This document shows, piece by piece, positions 55,095 through 63,697 of a stretch of 64,000 nucleotides of DNA. Numbering within the stretch: the stretch's first letter is position 1; the number at the start of each line of letters is the position of its first letter. The notes under the pieces were generated by a model. That model was given only the letters and a program-made list of their open reading frames with translations, had not been told where the DNA came from and did no database searches. Source of the stretch: Sideroxyarcus emersonii (GTDB taxonomy: Bacteria > Pseudomonadota > Gammaproteobacteria > Burkholderiales > Gallionellaceae); NCBI RefSeq assembly GCF_021654335.1, contig NZ_AP023423.1, positions 900,001-964,000 on the forward strand, written 5' to 3'. A program made the translations under genes and the position numbers.

Positions 55095-56375
55095 ATGGAC
55101 GCACAAGGTATCAAGGGTTATCCGGTCCTGATCATCGGGGCCGGGCGTGGAGGTAGCGCACTGCTCGAGATGTTCATGGAGGATGGCCTGGTCAGTGTCG
55201 TGGCCATGGCGGACATGAATTCGGATGCACCCGGCCTCCAGTTGGCGAGGGCGCACGGGATCCCGACCTACACCGATGCAATCCGGGCGCTGCAAGCCTG
55301 CAAGGGCTATCCTGATTGCATTGTGTACAACCTGTCGCACGACGATACGATCGCCGAGGAGGCATTCCGGGTTTTCGGCGACCGGCGGGTGGCAAGCGGT
55401 CTCGAAGTCAAACTGTTCTGGCAGATGGTGACGAACCTGAAGCAAACCAAGGGAGACCTTGAAAAGAGCCAGAACCAGCTGCAGTCCATCATCAGCAACG
55501 TGATGGACGGCATCATCACGATCAACGAGTCGGGCGAGATACAGGGGTTCAACCCGGCAGCCGAGGATATCTTCGGCTATGCGCAGCAGGAAGCCTTGGG
55601 CAGGAATGTACGGATATTGGTGCCCGAGCCGCAACGCAGTGCGCATGATGCGTATATCGGCCGTTATCTGCAGAGCGGCGAGTCACGCATACTCGGCGTG
55701 CGCGGACGCGAACTGGTCGCTGTGCGCAAGAATGGCGAGGAGTTCCCCATGGAGATTTCCATATCGGAAATGGTGCTTGGCGGACATCGCTATTTCATTG
55801 GTATCGTGCGGGATATCACCGAGCGCAAGCGGGCGGAGGAGAAGATCGCCCATCTGGCGCACTACGACTATCTGACCGATCTGCCAAACCGCGCATTGTT
55901 CCTGGACATCCTCGATCATTCGGTGGCGCTGGCGAAGCGCAACAAGAACAAGGCGGCCGTCCTGTTCCTCGATCTGGACGGTTTCAAGCAGGTCAACGAC
56001 ACCCTGGGGCACGATGCAGGCGACCAGTTGTTGAAGGGGGTCGCCAGAAGGCTCAAGGAAACCATCAGGGGTTCGGATACGGTGGCCCGGGTCGGCGGCG
56101 ACGAATTCCTTCTTGTGCTGGATAACATCGGAACGAATGAGAATGCGGCGCAGGTGGCGGGAAAGATCATCGGAGCCCTGGCGGAGCCGTTCGAACTGGC
56201 CGGAGAGGCATGCCGCATTGGCGGCAGTATCGGCATCTCCATGTATCCGGACGACTCAAGGGAGACCTTGAGGCTCATCAAGCAGGCGGATGAGGCCATG
56301 TACTTGGCCAAGCAGAGCGGCAAGTGCACTTGCCGGTTCTACCGCGACGTGGCGAGGCAACGCCAGGGCGCTTGA
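55095..56375 (+). CDS. Diguanylate cyclase with N-terminal Rossmann domain and FixL-like PAS domain
   Basis: A 426-aa soluble protein of unusual build. Residues 8-110 form a Rossmann-like NAD(P)-binding domain (VLIIGAGRGGSALLEMF, GxGxxG at 15-20, acidic end of beta-2 in ADMN). Residues 124-245 are a PAS domain whose RSAHDAYIGRY contains His184 at the position of the heme ligand of FixL and DosP. Residues 250-420 form a GGDEF domain with intact GGDEF (334-338) and an inhibitory RxxD site (R325-D328). It should make cyclic di-GMP under control of redox or gas signals. GAGGGGGGAGG precedes the start. It is transcribed alone between murJ and convergent cysB. Confidence 0.85.
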   Translation: MDAQGIKGYPVLIIGAGRGGSALLEMFMEDGLVSVVAMADMNSDAPGLQLARAHGIPTYTDAIRALQACKGYPDCIVYNLSHDDTIAEEAFRVFGDRRVASGLEVKLFWQMVTNLKQTKGDLEKSQNQLQSIISNVMDGIITINESGEIQGFNPAAEDIFGYAQQEALGRNVRILVPEPQRSAHDAYIGRYLQSGESRILGVRGRELVAVRKNGEEFPMEISISEMVLGGHRYFIGIVRDITERKRAEEKIAHLAHYDYLTDLPNRALFLDILDHSVALAKRNKNKAAVLFLDLDGFKQVNDTLGHDAGDQLLKGVARRLKETIRGSDTVARVGGDEFLLVLDNIGTNENAAQVAGKIIGALAEPFELAGEACRIGGSIGISMYPDDSRETLRLIKQADEAMYLAKQSGKCTCRFYRDVARQRQGA

Positions 56376-56510
56376 ATATCCGTGGGCGGGACCCCGTTGG
56401 CTGGCGCAGGCCGACCGGGATATCCCGTCCGCATGCCTGCCCGGCTTGCGGCATCCCATGCGGGATGACGCGCCATACATCCCCTGGATGGGGGCATCCG
56501 GGCATCTTGC

Positions 56511-57437
56511 CTAGGCGGTCAGGTGCAGCGCTTGCGACACCACATCGCGCGTCAGGTGGGGGGCGAACAGCTCGATGAAATGATAGCCGAAGCCGCGCAG
56601 GTACTGGTTCTTGCGGACGGCGATGCGCGTGGTGCTGGGCTGGAACAGGTGGCCGGCATCGATCATGCGCAGCTGGCGGTCGCGTTCCGGGATAAAGGCC
56701 ATCTGTGCCACGATGCCGATGCCCAGTCCCAGTTCCACGTAGGTCTTTATCACATCCGCATCGATGGCGGTCAGCGCGATGTTGGGCTCGATGCCGGCTT
56801 CGCGGAACGCCTGGTTGATCTTGTTGCGCCCAGTGAACGCGAAGTCGTAAGTGATGATGGGGTGTTGCGCCAGCTTTTTTAGCGTCAGTTTCTTTTCCAG
56901 CAGCAGCGGATGTTTGGGTGGTACGACCACGCAGTGATGCCATTCGTAGCAGGGCAGCGTCACCAGTTCGTCGTACAGCGCAAGGCTTTCGGTGGCGATG
57001 CCGATATCCACCTCGCCGCTCAACACCTGCTCGGCGATCTGCGTCGGGCTGCCCTGGTGCAGGCCGAGCTTTACCCCCGGATAGTGCCGGGTGAATTCCT
57101 TGACCACGCGCGGCAGCGCATAACGCGCCTGCGTGTGGGTGGTGGCGACGGTGAGTGAGCCGCTGTCCTGGGTGTGGAATTCCTGTCCGACCTGTTTCAG
57201 GTTCTCCGTTTCGTGCAGCATGCGCCGGGCGATCTCCAGTACCGCCTTGCCGGGTTCGGTGATGGCGACGATACGCTTGCCGTTGCGCACGAAGATATCG
57301 ATGCCCAATTCCTCTTCCAGCAGCCTGATCTGCTTGCTCACTCCCGGTTGCGAGGTGTAGAGCGCATTGGCTGCGTCCGAGATGTTCAGACCGCAACGCA
57401 CGATTTCGTTCAGGTAGCGCAACTGTTGCAGGTTCAT
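56511..57437 (-). CDS. cysB: LysR-family sulfur-assimilation regulator CysB
   Basis: A 308-aa LTTR. The winged helix MNLQQLRYLNEIVRCGLNISDAANALYTSQPGVSKQIRLLE and the effector segment TTHTQARYALP, which binds sulfate or acetylserine in CysB, are clear. It is divergent from the tauE-cysIHDN operon with 110 bases between, the normal arrangement for an activator of that operon. Confidence 0.93.
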   Translation of the reverse strand: MNLQQLRYLNEIVRCGLNISDAANALYTSQPGVSKQIRLLEEELGIDIFVRNGKRIVAITEPGKAVLEIARRMLHETENLKQVGQEFHTQDSGSLTVATTHTQARYALPRVVKEFTRHYPGVKLGLHQGSPTQIAEQVLSGEVDIGIATESLALYDELVTLPCYEWHHCVVVPPKHPLLLEKKLTLKKLAQHPIITYDFAFTGRNKINQAFREAGIEPNIALTAIDADVIKTYVELGLGIGIVAQMAFIPERDRQLRMIDAGHLFQPSTTRIAVRKNQYLRGFGYHFIELFAPHLTRDVVSQALHLTA

Positions 57438-57547
57438 GGTGTCGTTCCTTATATATCGATGGGTTATAAGATATTAACATAAAAGTATTTAGGTATATAA
57501 AGAGCCGGACCTAGAATGCGTCCCGTGGCAGTGATCGAGGTGCGCAA
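57438..57547. promoter_or_regulatory. cysB-tauE divergent control region
   Basis: Bases 57450-57503 are strongly AT-rich with TTATA/TATAA repeats and overlapping dyads, as expected for CysB sites. TAGAAT at 57512-57517 is a likely -10 for the cys operon, and GAGGTG (57537-57542) is the tauE ribosome-binding site. Confidence 0.5.
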
Positions 57548-58330
57548 ATGGATGGTCTATACACAGTCTCCGGCTTTCTGGTCGGGTTGGTCGTCGGAGT
57601 GACCGGCGTCGGCGGCGGGTCGTTGATGACCCCGCTGCTGGTGCTGTTCTTCGGCATCGCGCCTGCGACGGCGGTCGGTACTGACCTGCTGTATGCCTCG
57701 CTGACCAAGGCGCTGGGAGGCTGGGTGCATGGCCGCAACGGCACGGTCGACTGGAAAGTGGTGGGGCTGTTGAGTCTGGGCAGCCTGCCGGCCGCATTGC
57801 TCACCATCATCGGGCTGAAACTGCTGGCGCTGGATGAGGGGGCGCTGCGCGGTCTGGTGACCGGTGTGCTGAGCGTTGCGCTGCTGCTGACCGCCGCCGC
57901 GCTGCTGTTGAAAGACAGGATCAGGCGGATCGCCCGGCGCAACGACGGCGCGGTATACGAACTGCACCACCGGCATCTGCCTGCAGCAACCGTGGCCACC
58001 GGCTTCGTCGTCGGGGGCTTGGTGACGGTCTCCTCCATCGGTGCGGGCGTGCTGGGTACGGTGGCGCTGCTGTTCCTGTATCCGCGCATGGCGGCGGCCA
58101 AAGTGGTGGGGACGGATATCGCCCATGCCGTACCGCTCACCGCAATAGCGGGTCTTGGACACATGGCGCTGGGGACGGTGGATTTCGTACTGCTGGGCAG
58201 TCTGTTGCTGGGTTCCCTGCCGGGCATCTACATCGGCAGCCACTTGAGCGCAAAAGTGCCGGAGAAGTTATTGCGACCGATCCTGGCGACGATGCTGTTG
58301 CTCATCGGTACCCGGCTGGTTTTGAATTGA
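57548..58330 (+). CDS. TauE/SafE family sulfite or sulfate transporter
   Basis: A 260-aa membrane protein with about eight helices. It shows VVGVTGVGGGSLMTPLLVLFFGIAPATAVGTDLLY, the first TauE repeat, and ATGFVVGGLVTVSSIGAGVLG, the second. The family exports sulfite or sulfonates, or imports sulfate-type anions. As the first gene of the cys operon and divergent from cysB it probably moves sulfite, sulfate or thiosulfate. Confidence 0.88.
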   Translation: MDGLYTVSGFLVGLVVGVTGVGGGSLMTPLLVLFFGIAPATAVGTDLLYASLTKALGGWVHGRNGTVDWKVVGLLSLGSLPAALLTIIGLKLLALDEGALRGLVTGVLSVALLLTAAALLLKDRIRRIARRNDGAVYELHHRHLPAATVATGFVVGGLVTVSSIGAGVLGTVALLFLYPRMAAAKVVGTDIAHAVPLTAIAGLGHMALGTVDFVLLGSLLLGSLPGIYIGSHLSAKVPEKLLRPILATMLLLIGTRLVLN

Positions 58331-58341
58331 AAGGAACGAGA

Positions 58342-60372
58342 ATGAGCTTGAATACACGCAATCTGTCCGACCTGGAAGAGATCGACCGCTTCGAAGAGGC
58401 AATCACCATCTTCAATGCCGGCGGCATCGACCCCGACCGCTTCACGGCGATACGTCTGCAGCAGGGTGTATACGGGCAGCGCCAGCAGGGGGTGAACATG
58501 CTGCGTATCAAGGTGCCGGGCGGACGGCTGAACGCGGAGCAACTGGAAGTGCTGGCCGATATCGCCGAGGAGTTCTCGCAGCACCAGATCGCGCATGTGA
58601 CCACGCGCCAGAGCATCCAGATCCATTATGTCCCCCTGATCAAGATGCCGTCGGCGATGCGTCGCCTGGCCAGTGCCGGCATGACCTCGCGCGAGGCATG
58701 CGGCAACACCATCCGCAACATGACGGCCTGCCCGCTGGCCGGCGTGTGCCCGAAAGAGCATGTGGATGTGAGCAAGCATCTCGATGGCGCGACCGTGCAT
58801 TTCCTGCGCAATCCGCTCAACCAGCAGCTGCCGCGCAAGTTCAAGATATCGTTTTCCGGCTGCGAAGCCGATTGCGCGCAATCGCTGCTGCACGATTGCG
58901 GCGTGATCGCGGTGCGCAAGGACGGCCAGCCCGGTTTCAGGATCAGGGCCGGCGGCGGACTCGGGCACAAGCCGCGCGAAGCCATCGTGGTCGAGGAGTT
59001 CATTCCCGAAAGCGAGTTGCTGTTCGCCATGGAAGCCTTGGTGTCGCTGCACAACAGGTATTCCGACCGCACCAAGCGGGCAAAATCGCGCATCAAGTTC
59101 CTGGTCGAGCGTTTCGGCACCGAGGGCTTCCTGGAGAAGTACCGCGAGGAGTTCGGACGCACCAGGCAGGCTTTGGCCGACCAGCCCTATCCGCAAGGAG
59201 AATGGCGCACGCCGAGCGGCCATGAGACGCCGGGACAAGGCGCGCCGCGCAAGCTTTTTGCGCAGCGCCAGGCCGGGTTGTTCGTGTTCCCCATCGCGTT
59301 GCCCATCGGTGACGTGAAGGCGGACCAGCTGCGCGGCCTGGCTGCCTTGCTGCAGGCGCAGGGGCTGAGCGAGATACACACTTCGCAGGACCAGAACTTC
59401 GCGGTGTTCAACGTGCCGCAGGAGAAGGTGGCGGCGCTGCGCAGCGGCATTGCGGCGCTTGGCCTGTCCGAGCCGAAGGTCGGCGACAACGTGGTGGCCT
59501 GCCCCGGCACCTCGACCTGCCGCCTGGGCATCACTTCCAGCACCGTGCTGGGCCCGCTGCTGTCCGGTGGCACGGCCGACCTGAACATCCGCGTGTCCGG
59601 CTGCCATAACGGTTGCGCGCAGCCCGAGACGGGCGACATCGGCATCTACGGCGAAGGCAAGCGCATGCACGGCAAACTGGTGCCGCATTACCAGATGTAT
59701 TTCGCCGGCAAGGGTACTGCGGGCGGTGCGCTGGCGCTGAAGGGGCCGTCGCTGCCGGTGGCGCGCATCAAGCAGGCCATCGAGCGCGTACAGTCGGCAC
59801 ATCTGGCCAGCGGGGAAAGCAGTTTCTTCGTGTGGGCGCGCGCGCAGCAGCCGGATTACTTCAAGCAACTGCTGGCCGATCTGGCGGAAGTGAAGGCGGA
59901 AGAGCTGGACAGCGTGATGCGCGATTACGGCGACAAGGCCGATTTCCGCGTGCTGCAACTGGGCGGCGGCGAATGCGCTGGCGCATCGCAGGTGCTGATC
60001 GGGGCGAACTTTTTCGAAGCCGCGCACGAACGCGAGTACCGCAATGCGCTGGTATTCCAGCGCAAGTATGTCGAGGCGGCACAGTGCAACGAATCCATCC
60101 TGCGTTTGCTGGGATCGGGCGTGGCGCAGCTGCTGGGCGGTGCACGGCAGGACGATCTGGCGCAACTCTCGGCGCAGCTCAACCTGCTGGCGCCGGATGA
60201 GATCGCTGCCGAGTTCGCCCATGCCGCACTTGAGCTGGCCAACAGCGAGGAGATCGACAACGAGGCTCTCGCAGCGGCCAGTGCGAAAGTGGATGCATGG
60301 ACGGTCAAGGTGGCGGCATTCGCCACCGAGAAGGATGGGCAACTGGACCTGAAGGAGGCATTGCCGAAATGA
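58342..60372 (+). CDS. cysI: Nitrite/sulfite reductase hemoprotein, assimilatory sulfite reductase
   Basis: A 676-aa siroheme enzyme reducing sulfite to sulfide. The C-terminal half has the cluster Cys set C387-x5-C393 (CPGTSTC) and C421-x3-C425 (SGCHNGC). The N-terminal half has a second set with the same spacing, C130-x5-C136 (CPLAGVC) and C174-x3-C178 (SGCEADC). A helical extension (about 535-676) follows the catalytic core. No CysJ flavoprotein lies in the operon, so ferredoxin or another donor is expected. AAGGAA precedes ATG 58342, and the stop overlaps cysH (ATGA). Confidence 0.9.
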   Translation: MSLNTRNLSDLEEIDRFEEAITIFNAGGIDPDRFTAIRLQQGVYGQRQQGVNMLRIKVPGGRLNAEQLEVLADIAEEFSQHQIAHVTTRQSIQIHYVPLIKMPSAMRRLASAGMTSREACGNTIRNMTACPLAGVCPKEHVDVSKHLDGATVHFLRNPLNQQLPRKFKISFSGCEADCAQSLLHDCGVIAVRKDGQPGFRIRAGGGLGHKPREAIVVEEFIPESELLFAMEALVSLHNRYSDRTKRAKSRIKFLVERFGTEGFLEKYREEFGRTRQALADQPYPQGEWRTPSGHETPGQGAPRKLFAQRQAGLFVFPIALPIGDVKADQLRGLAALLQAQGLSEIHTSQDQNFAVFNVPQEKVAALRSGIAALGLSEPKVGDNVVACPGTSTCRLGITSSTVLGPLLSGGTADLNIRVSGCHNGCAQPETGDIGIYGEGKRMHGKLVPHYQMYFAGKGTAGGALALKGPSLPVARIKQAIERVQSAHLASGESSFFVWARAQQPDYFKQLLADLAEVKAEELDSVMRDYGDKADFRVLQLGGGECAGASQVLIGANFFEAAHEREYRNALVFQRKYVEAAQCNESILRLLGSGVAQLLGGARQDDLAQLSAQLNLLAPDEIAAEFAHAALELANSEEIDNEALAAASAKVDAWTVKVAAFATEKDGQLDLKEALPK

Positions 60373-61160
60373 GTCACGACCTGGTACGGAAAATCGAGGC
60401 AAGCGTCGCAATACTGCATCAGGCTGCGGGCGAATTCGCGCCGGTAGCGTTCGCCAGCAGTCTGGGGGCGGAGGATATGGTGCTGACCGACCTGATCGCC
60501 AGGCATCGGCCGGATATCCAGGTATTCAGCCTGGACACCGGACGCCTGCCGCAAGAGACCTACGCGCTGATGCAGGAGGTGAGGTCGCGCTACAGCTTGC
60601 CGCTGACCGTCTATTTCCCGGATGGCAAGCTGGTCGAAGGCTATGTGGCTCATCACGGCATCAACGGTTTCTACGACAGCGTGGAAAAACGCAAGGGTTG
60701 CTGCTTCGTACGCAAGGTGGAGCCGTTGCGTCGTGCGCTGGCAGGCAAGAAAGCATGGATCACCGGCATGCGCCGCGATCAGGCGGTGACGCGCGGTACG
60801 CTGGAGGTCTCCGCTTTCGACGCGGACAACGGTTTGCAGAAATTCAACCCGTTGCTGGATTGGTCGCACAAGGACGTATGGGCGTATATCCGGCTGTACG
60901 ACGTGCCGTACAACAAGCTGCACGACCAGTTCTACCCCAGCCTGGGCTGTGCACCCTGCACGCGCTCGGTCACGCCGGGCGAGGATATCCGGGCCGGACG
61001 GTGGTGGTGGGAGGATCCGGCAAACAAGGAGTGCGGCCTGCACGTGGGCCATGCGCGCAAGTCCGGACATGGGGCGAGCAGCGCCTCGTTGCAGGCGAGC
61101 CGCGAACGCATCATCGAGATCGCGTCGCAAGTCGGCGCGAAGCTGGAAGCCTCTGCGTGA
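60369..61160 (+). CDS. cysH: Assimilatory APS reductase ([4Fe-4S] type)
   Basis: A 263-aa phosphoadenylyl/adenylyl-sulfate reductase. The Cys pairs KGCCFVRK (Cys111, Cys112) and GCAPCTR (Cys194, Cys197) mark the cluster-bearing APS reductase group, and ECGLH (Cys222) is the catalytic Cys. FSLDTGRLPQETYALM is the PP-loop family region. Using APS directly fits the absence of an APS kinase gene here. The start overlaps the cysI stop. Confidence 0.94.
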   Translation: MSHDLVRKIEASVAILHQAAGEFAPVAFASSLGAEDMVLTDLIARHRPDIQVFSLDTGRLPQETYALMQEVRSRYSLPLTVYFPDGKLVEGYVAHHGINGFYDSVEKRKGCCFVRKVEPLRRALAGKKAWITGMRRDQAVTRGTLEVSAFDADNGLQKFNPLLDWSHKDVWAYIRLYDVPYNKLHDQFYPSLGCAPCTRSVTPGEDIRAGRWWWEDPANKECGLHVGHARKSGHGASSASLQASRERIIEIASQVGAKLEASA

Positions 61161-61181
61161 ATCGGCAGAACGGGAAAGATC

Positions 61182-62108
61182 ATGAAACTGGTTGAAAACA
61201 TCGTGGACAAACACACCTTCACTCATCTGGATGCGCTGGAGAGCGAGTCCATCCACATCATGCGCGAGGTTGCGGCCGAATGCCGGAATCCGGCACTGCT
61301 GTTCTCCGGCGGCAAGGATTCCATCGTCATGCTGAGGTTGGCGGAAAAGGCGTTCCGGCCGGCGAAATTCCCCTTCCCGCTGGTGCACATCGATACCGAG
61401 CACAATTTTCCCGAGGTGATCGCGTGCCGCGACAAGCTCGCGGCCGACCTGGGCGAGCGGCTCATCGTGCGTTCGCTGGAGGACTCGATCAGGCGCGGCT
61501 CCATCGTCATCACGGATCCCGACAAGCCGCGCAACCCGTTCCAGTCGGTGACACTGCTGGAGACCATCGCCGAGTTCGGCTTCGACGCCTGCATGGGCGG
61601 CGCGCGCCGCGACGAGGAAAAGGCGCGCGCCAAGGAACGCATCTTCTCGTTCCGCGACGAGTTCGGCCAGTGGGACCCGAAGAACCAGCGCCCCGAGTTG
61701 TGGGACACCTACAACGCCCGCGTGCATGCGGGCGAGAACATCCGCGTGTTCCCGATCAGCAACTGGACCGAGATGGACATCTGGCAATACATCGGGCGCG
61801 AGAAGCTGCATATTCCCAGCATCTACTATGCGCACGAACGCGAAGTGATCCGCCGCGGCGGAAATGTAATCCCGGTGTCGCACCTGGTGCAGCCGAAGCC
61901 GGGCGAGAAGGTGGAAGTGCTCTCGGTGCGCTTCCGCACCGTGGGCGACATGACCTGTACCGCACCGGTGGAGTCGAACGCACGCTCGGTAGAGGAGATC
62001 ATCGAAGAGACGGCGGTCACGCGCATCACCGAACGCGGTGCGACACGCATGGACGACCAGACTTCGGACGCTTCGATGGAACTGCGCAAGAAGGAAGGGT
62101 ACTTCTAA
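61182..62108 (+). CDS. cysD: Sulfate adenylyltransferase subunit 2
   Basis: A 308-aa PP-loop ATPase that forms APS from sulfate and ATP together with CysN. It shows LLFSGGKDSIVMLRLAEKAF, VHIDTEHNFPEVIACRD and the C-terminal TERGATRMDDQTSDASMELRKKEGYF, all diagnostic. It follows cysH by 21 bases. A 142-base gap with an inverted repeat separates it from cysN. Confidence 0.97.
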   Translation: MKLVENIVDKHTFTHLDALESESIHIMREVAAECRNPALLFSGGKDSIVMLRLAEKAFRPAKFPFPLVHIDTEHNFPEVIACRDKLAADLGERLIVRSLEDSIRRGSIVITDPDKPRNPFQSVTLLETIAEFGFDACMGGARRDEEKARAKERIFSFRDEFGQWDPKNQRPELWDTYNARVHAGENIRVFPISNWTEMDIWQYIGREKLHIPSIYYAHEREVIRRGGNVIPVSHLVQPKPGEKVEVLSVRFRTVGDMTCTAPVESNARSVEEIIEETAVTRITERGATRMDDQTSDASMELRKKEGYF

Positions 62109-62110
62109 GC

Positions 62111-62224
62111 CGTCATTCCGGCGCAAGCCGGAATCCAGTTGGAAGGCAAACGCCCGCAACGCGGGACAAAAGCCAAATGCATGTTAAATACACCCGCTGG
62201 ATTCCGGCCTGCGCCGGAATGACG
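62111..62224. repeat. REP-like inverted repeat pair between cysD and cysN
   Basis: A 28-bp unit at 62111-62138 (CGTCATTCCGGCGCAAGCC...) and its inverted copy at 62197-62224 agree at 27 of 28 positions. Each unit is itself a hairpin (ATTCCGGC/GCCGGAAT). A short CCCGC/GCGGG hairpin lies between them (62153-62165). This type of CATTCCGGC..GCCGGAAT element is a common interspersed repeat in proteobacteria. It may stabilise the upstream mRNA or mark an inserted mobile REP pair. Confidence 0.85.
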
Positions 62225-62250
62225 AGACGGAAAAGATTTAGGGGGCAATC

Positions 62251-63549
62251 ATGAGCAATACCACACAATTACTCCGTTTCATCACCGCCGGCTCCGTCGA
62301 CGACGGCAAGAGCACGCTGATCGGCCGCCTGCTGCACGACTCGAAGTCCATCTTCGAAGACCAGTTCTCGGCTATCGCCAGGACCAGCGAGAAGCGCGGC
62401 ATGGCAGCGGTCGACCTCTCGCTGCTCACCGACGGACTGCAGGCCGAGCGCGAACAGGGCATCACCATCGACGTGGCCTACCGCTACTTCGCCACGCCCC
62501 GGCGCAAGTTCATCATCGGCGATACGCCGGGACATGAGCAGTACACGCGCAACATGGTGACCGCGGCCTCCACCGCCAATCTCGCCATCATCCTGATCGA
62601 CGCGCGCAAGGGCGTTCTGACGCAGACGCGCCGCCACTCATATCTGGCCAGCCTGCTGGGGGTGCCGCATGTGGTGCTGGCGGTGAACAAGATGGACATG
62701 GTGGGCTACTCGCAGGCGCGCTTTGACCAGATCGTGGCCGAATACAGGGCGTTCGCCGCACAACTGGGATTGCACGACGTGCACTGCATCCCGCTGTCCG
62801 CGCTGAACGGCGACATGGTGGTGGATCGCGGCGGCCGGCTGGACTGGTACCTCGGCCCGACCCTGCTGGAACTGCTGGAGACGGTCGAGATCGACCACGA
62901 TGTGAACACCAGCGATTTTCGTTTCCCGGTGCAGTGGGTCTGCCGCCCGCAGACCGAGGAGCATCACGATTTCCGCGGTTTTGCCGGGCGCGTCGAAGCG
63001 GGCGAAGTGTCGGTGGGCGACGAGGTGACCGTGCTGCCCTCCGGCCGCACCACGACGGTCAAGGAGATCGTCACCTATGACGGCAATCTGCAGACCGCCT
63101 TTGCACCGCAGTCGGTGACCATCACCCTGGCGGACGAGATCGATATTTCGCGCGGCGACATGCTGGTGAAGAGGGACGGCACGACACGGTGCGCGAATGC
63201 GACGGATGCGGGAGTGCCGTCCGCCCATCCGCCCAGGGTGGAGAAGGAGATTGAGGCCATGTTGTGCTGGCTGTCGGAATCGCCGCTGGACAGGAACCGC
63301 AAGTACCTGGTCAAGCACACCACGCGTACGGCGAAATGCCTGTTCTCGCGCCTGGATTTCCGGGTAGACGTGAACACGCTGGAGCAGCATGCGGCCGACA
63401 GGCTGAACATGAACGACATCGCGCGCGTGGCGATCAAGACCCAGCAGCCGCTGGTGTTCGACAGCTACGGGATAGACCGGGCGACCGGCAGCTTCATCGT
63501 CATCGACGAGGCGAGCAATAACACGGTAGCGGCCGGCATGATCGCGTAG
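62251..63549 (+). CDS. cysN: Sulfate adenylyltransferase subunit 1 (GTPase)
   Basis: A 432-aa elongation-factor-like GTPase that drives APS synthesis by CysD. It shows G1 [20 protein letters not shown]3 [13 protein letters not shown] and G4 VNKMDMV. It ends without the APS kinase (CysC) domain seen in fused CysNC, which agrees with the APS-type CysH. The preceding GGGGG sequence is the likely ribosome-binding site. Confidence 0.97.
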   Translation: MSNTTQLLRFITAGSVDDGKSTLIGRLLHDSKSIFEDQFSAIARTSEKRGMAAVDLSLLTDGLQAEREQGITIDVAYRYFATPRRKFIIGDTPGHEQYTRNMVTAASTANLAIILIDARKGVLTQTRRHSYLASLLGVPHVVLAVNKMDMVGYSQARFDQIVAEYRAFAAQLGLHDVHCIPLSALNGDMVVDRGGRLDWYLGPTLLELLETVEIDHDVNTSDFRFPVQWVCRPQTEEHHDFRGFAGRVEAGEVSVGDEVTVLPSGRTTTVKEIVTYDGNLQTAFAPQSVTITLADEIDISRGDMLVKRDGTTRCANATDAGVPSAHPPRVEKEIEAMLCWLSESPLDRNRKYLVKHTTRTAKCLFSRLDFRVDVNTLEQHAADRLNMNDIARVAIKTQQPLVFDSYGIDRATGSFIVIDEASNNTVAAGMIA

Positions 63550-63573
63550 CGGGTTTTTGCAGGGTTCGTTTGC

Positions 63574-63607
63574 GGCGCGACATCCGGCCCGGGCCGGGTG
63601 TCGCGCC
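63574..63607. repeat. 34-bp nearly perfect palindrome after cysN
   Basis: Two 17-base arms (63574-63590, GGCGCGACATCCGGCCC, and 63591-63607) are inverted repeats with one T/G wobble and no spacer. RNA from it would form a very stable hairpin. No T-run follows on the plus strand, so it is not a standard terminator, though it may end or protect the cys operon mRNA. Confidence 0.75.
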
Positions 63608-63697
63608 AAAGTTGCACTTGCATCAGGCTCGGGTCGTCCATTGCGTATGCCTGTGGTATCTTTCCCGCTGTCCGAGTTTGATAGCCACGTAGAAGCC

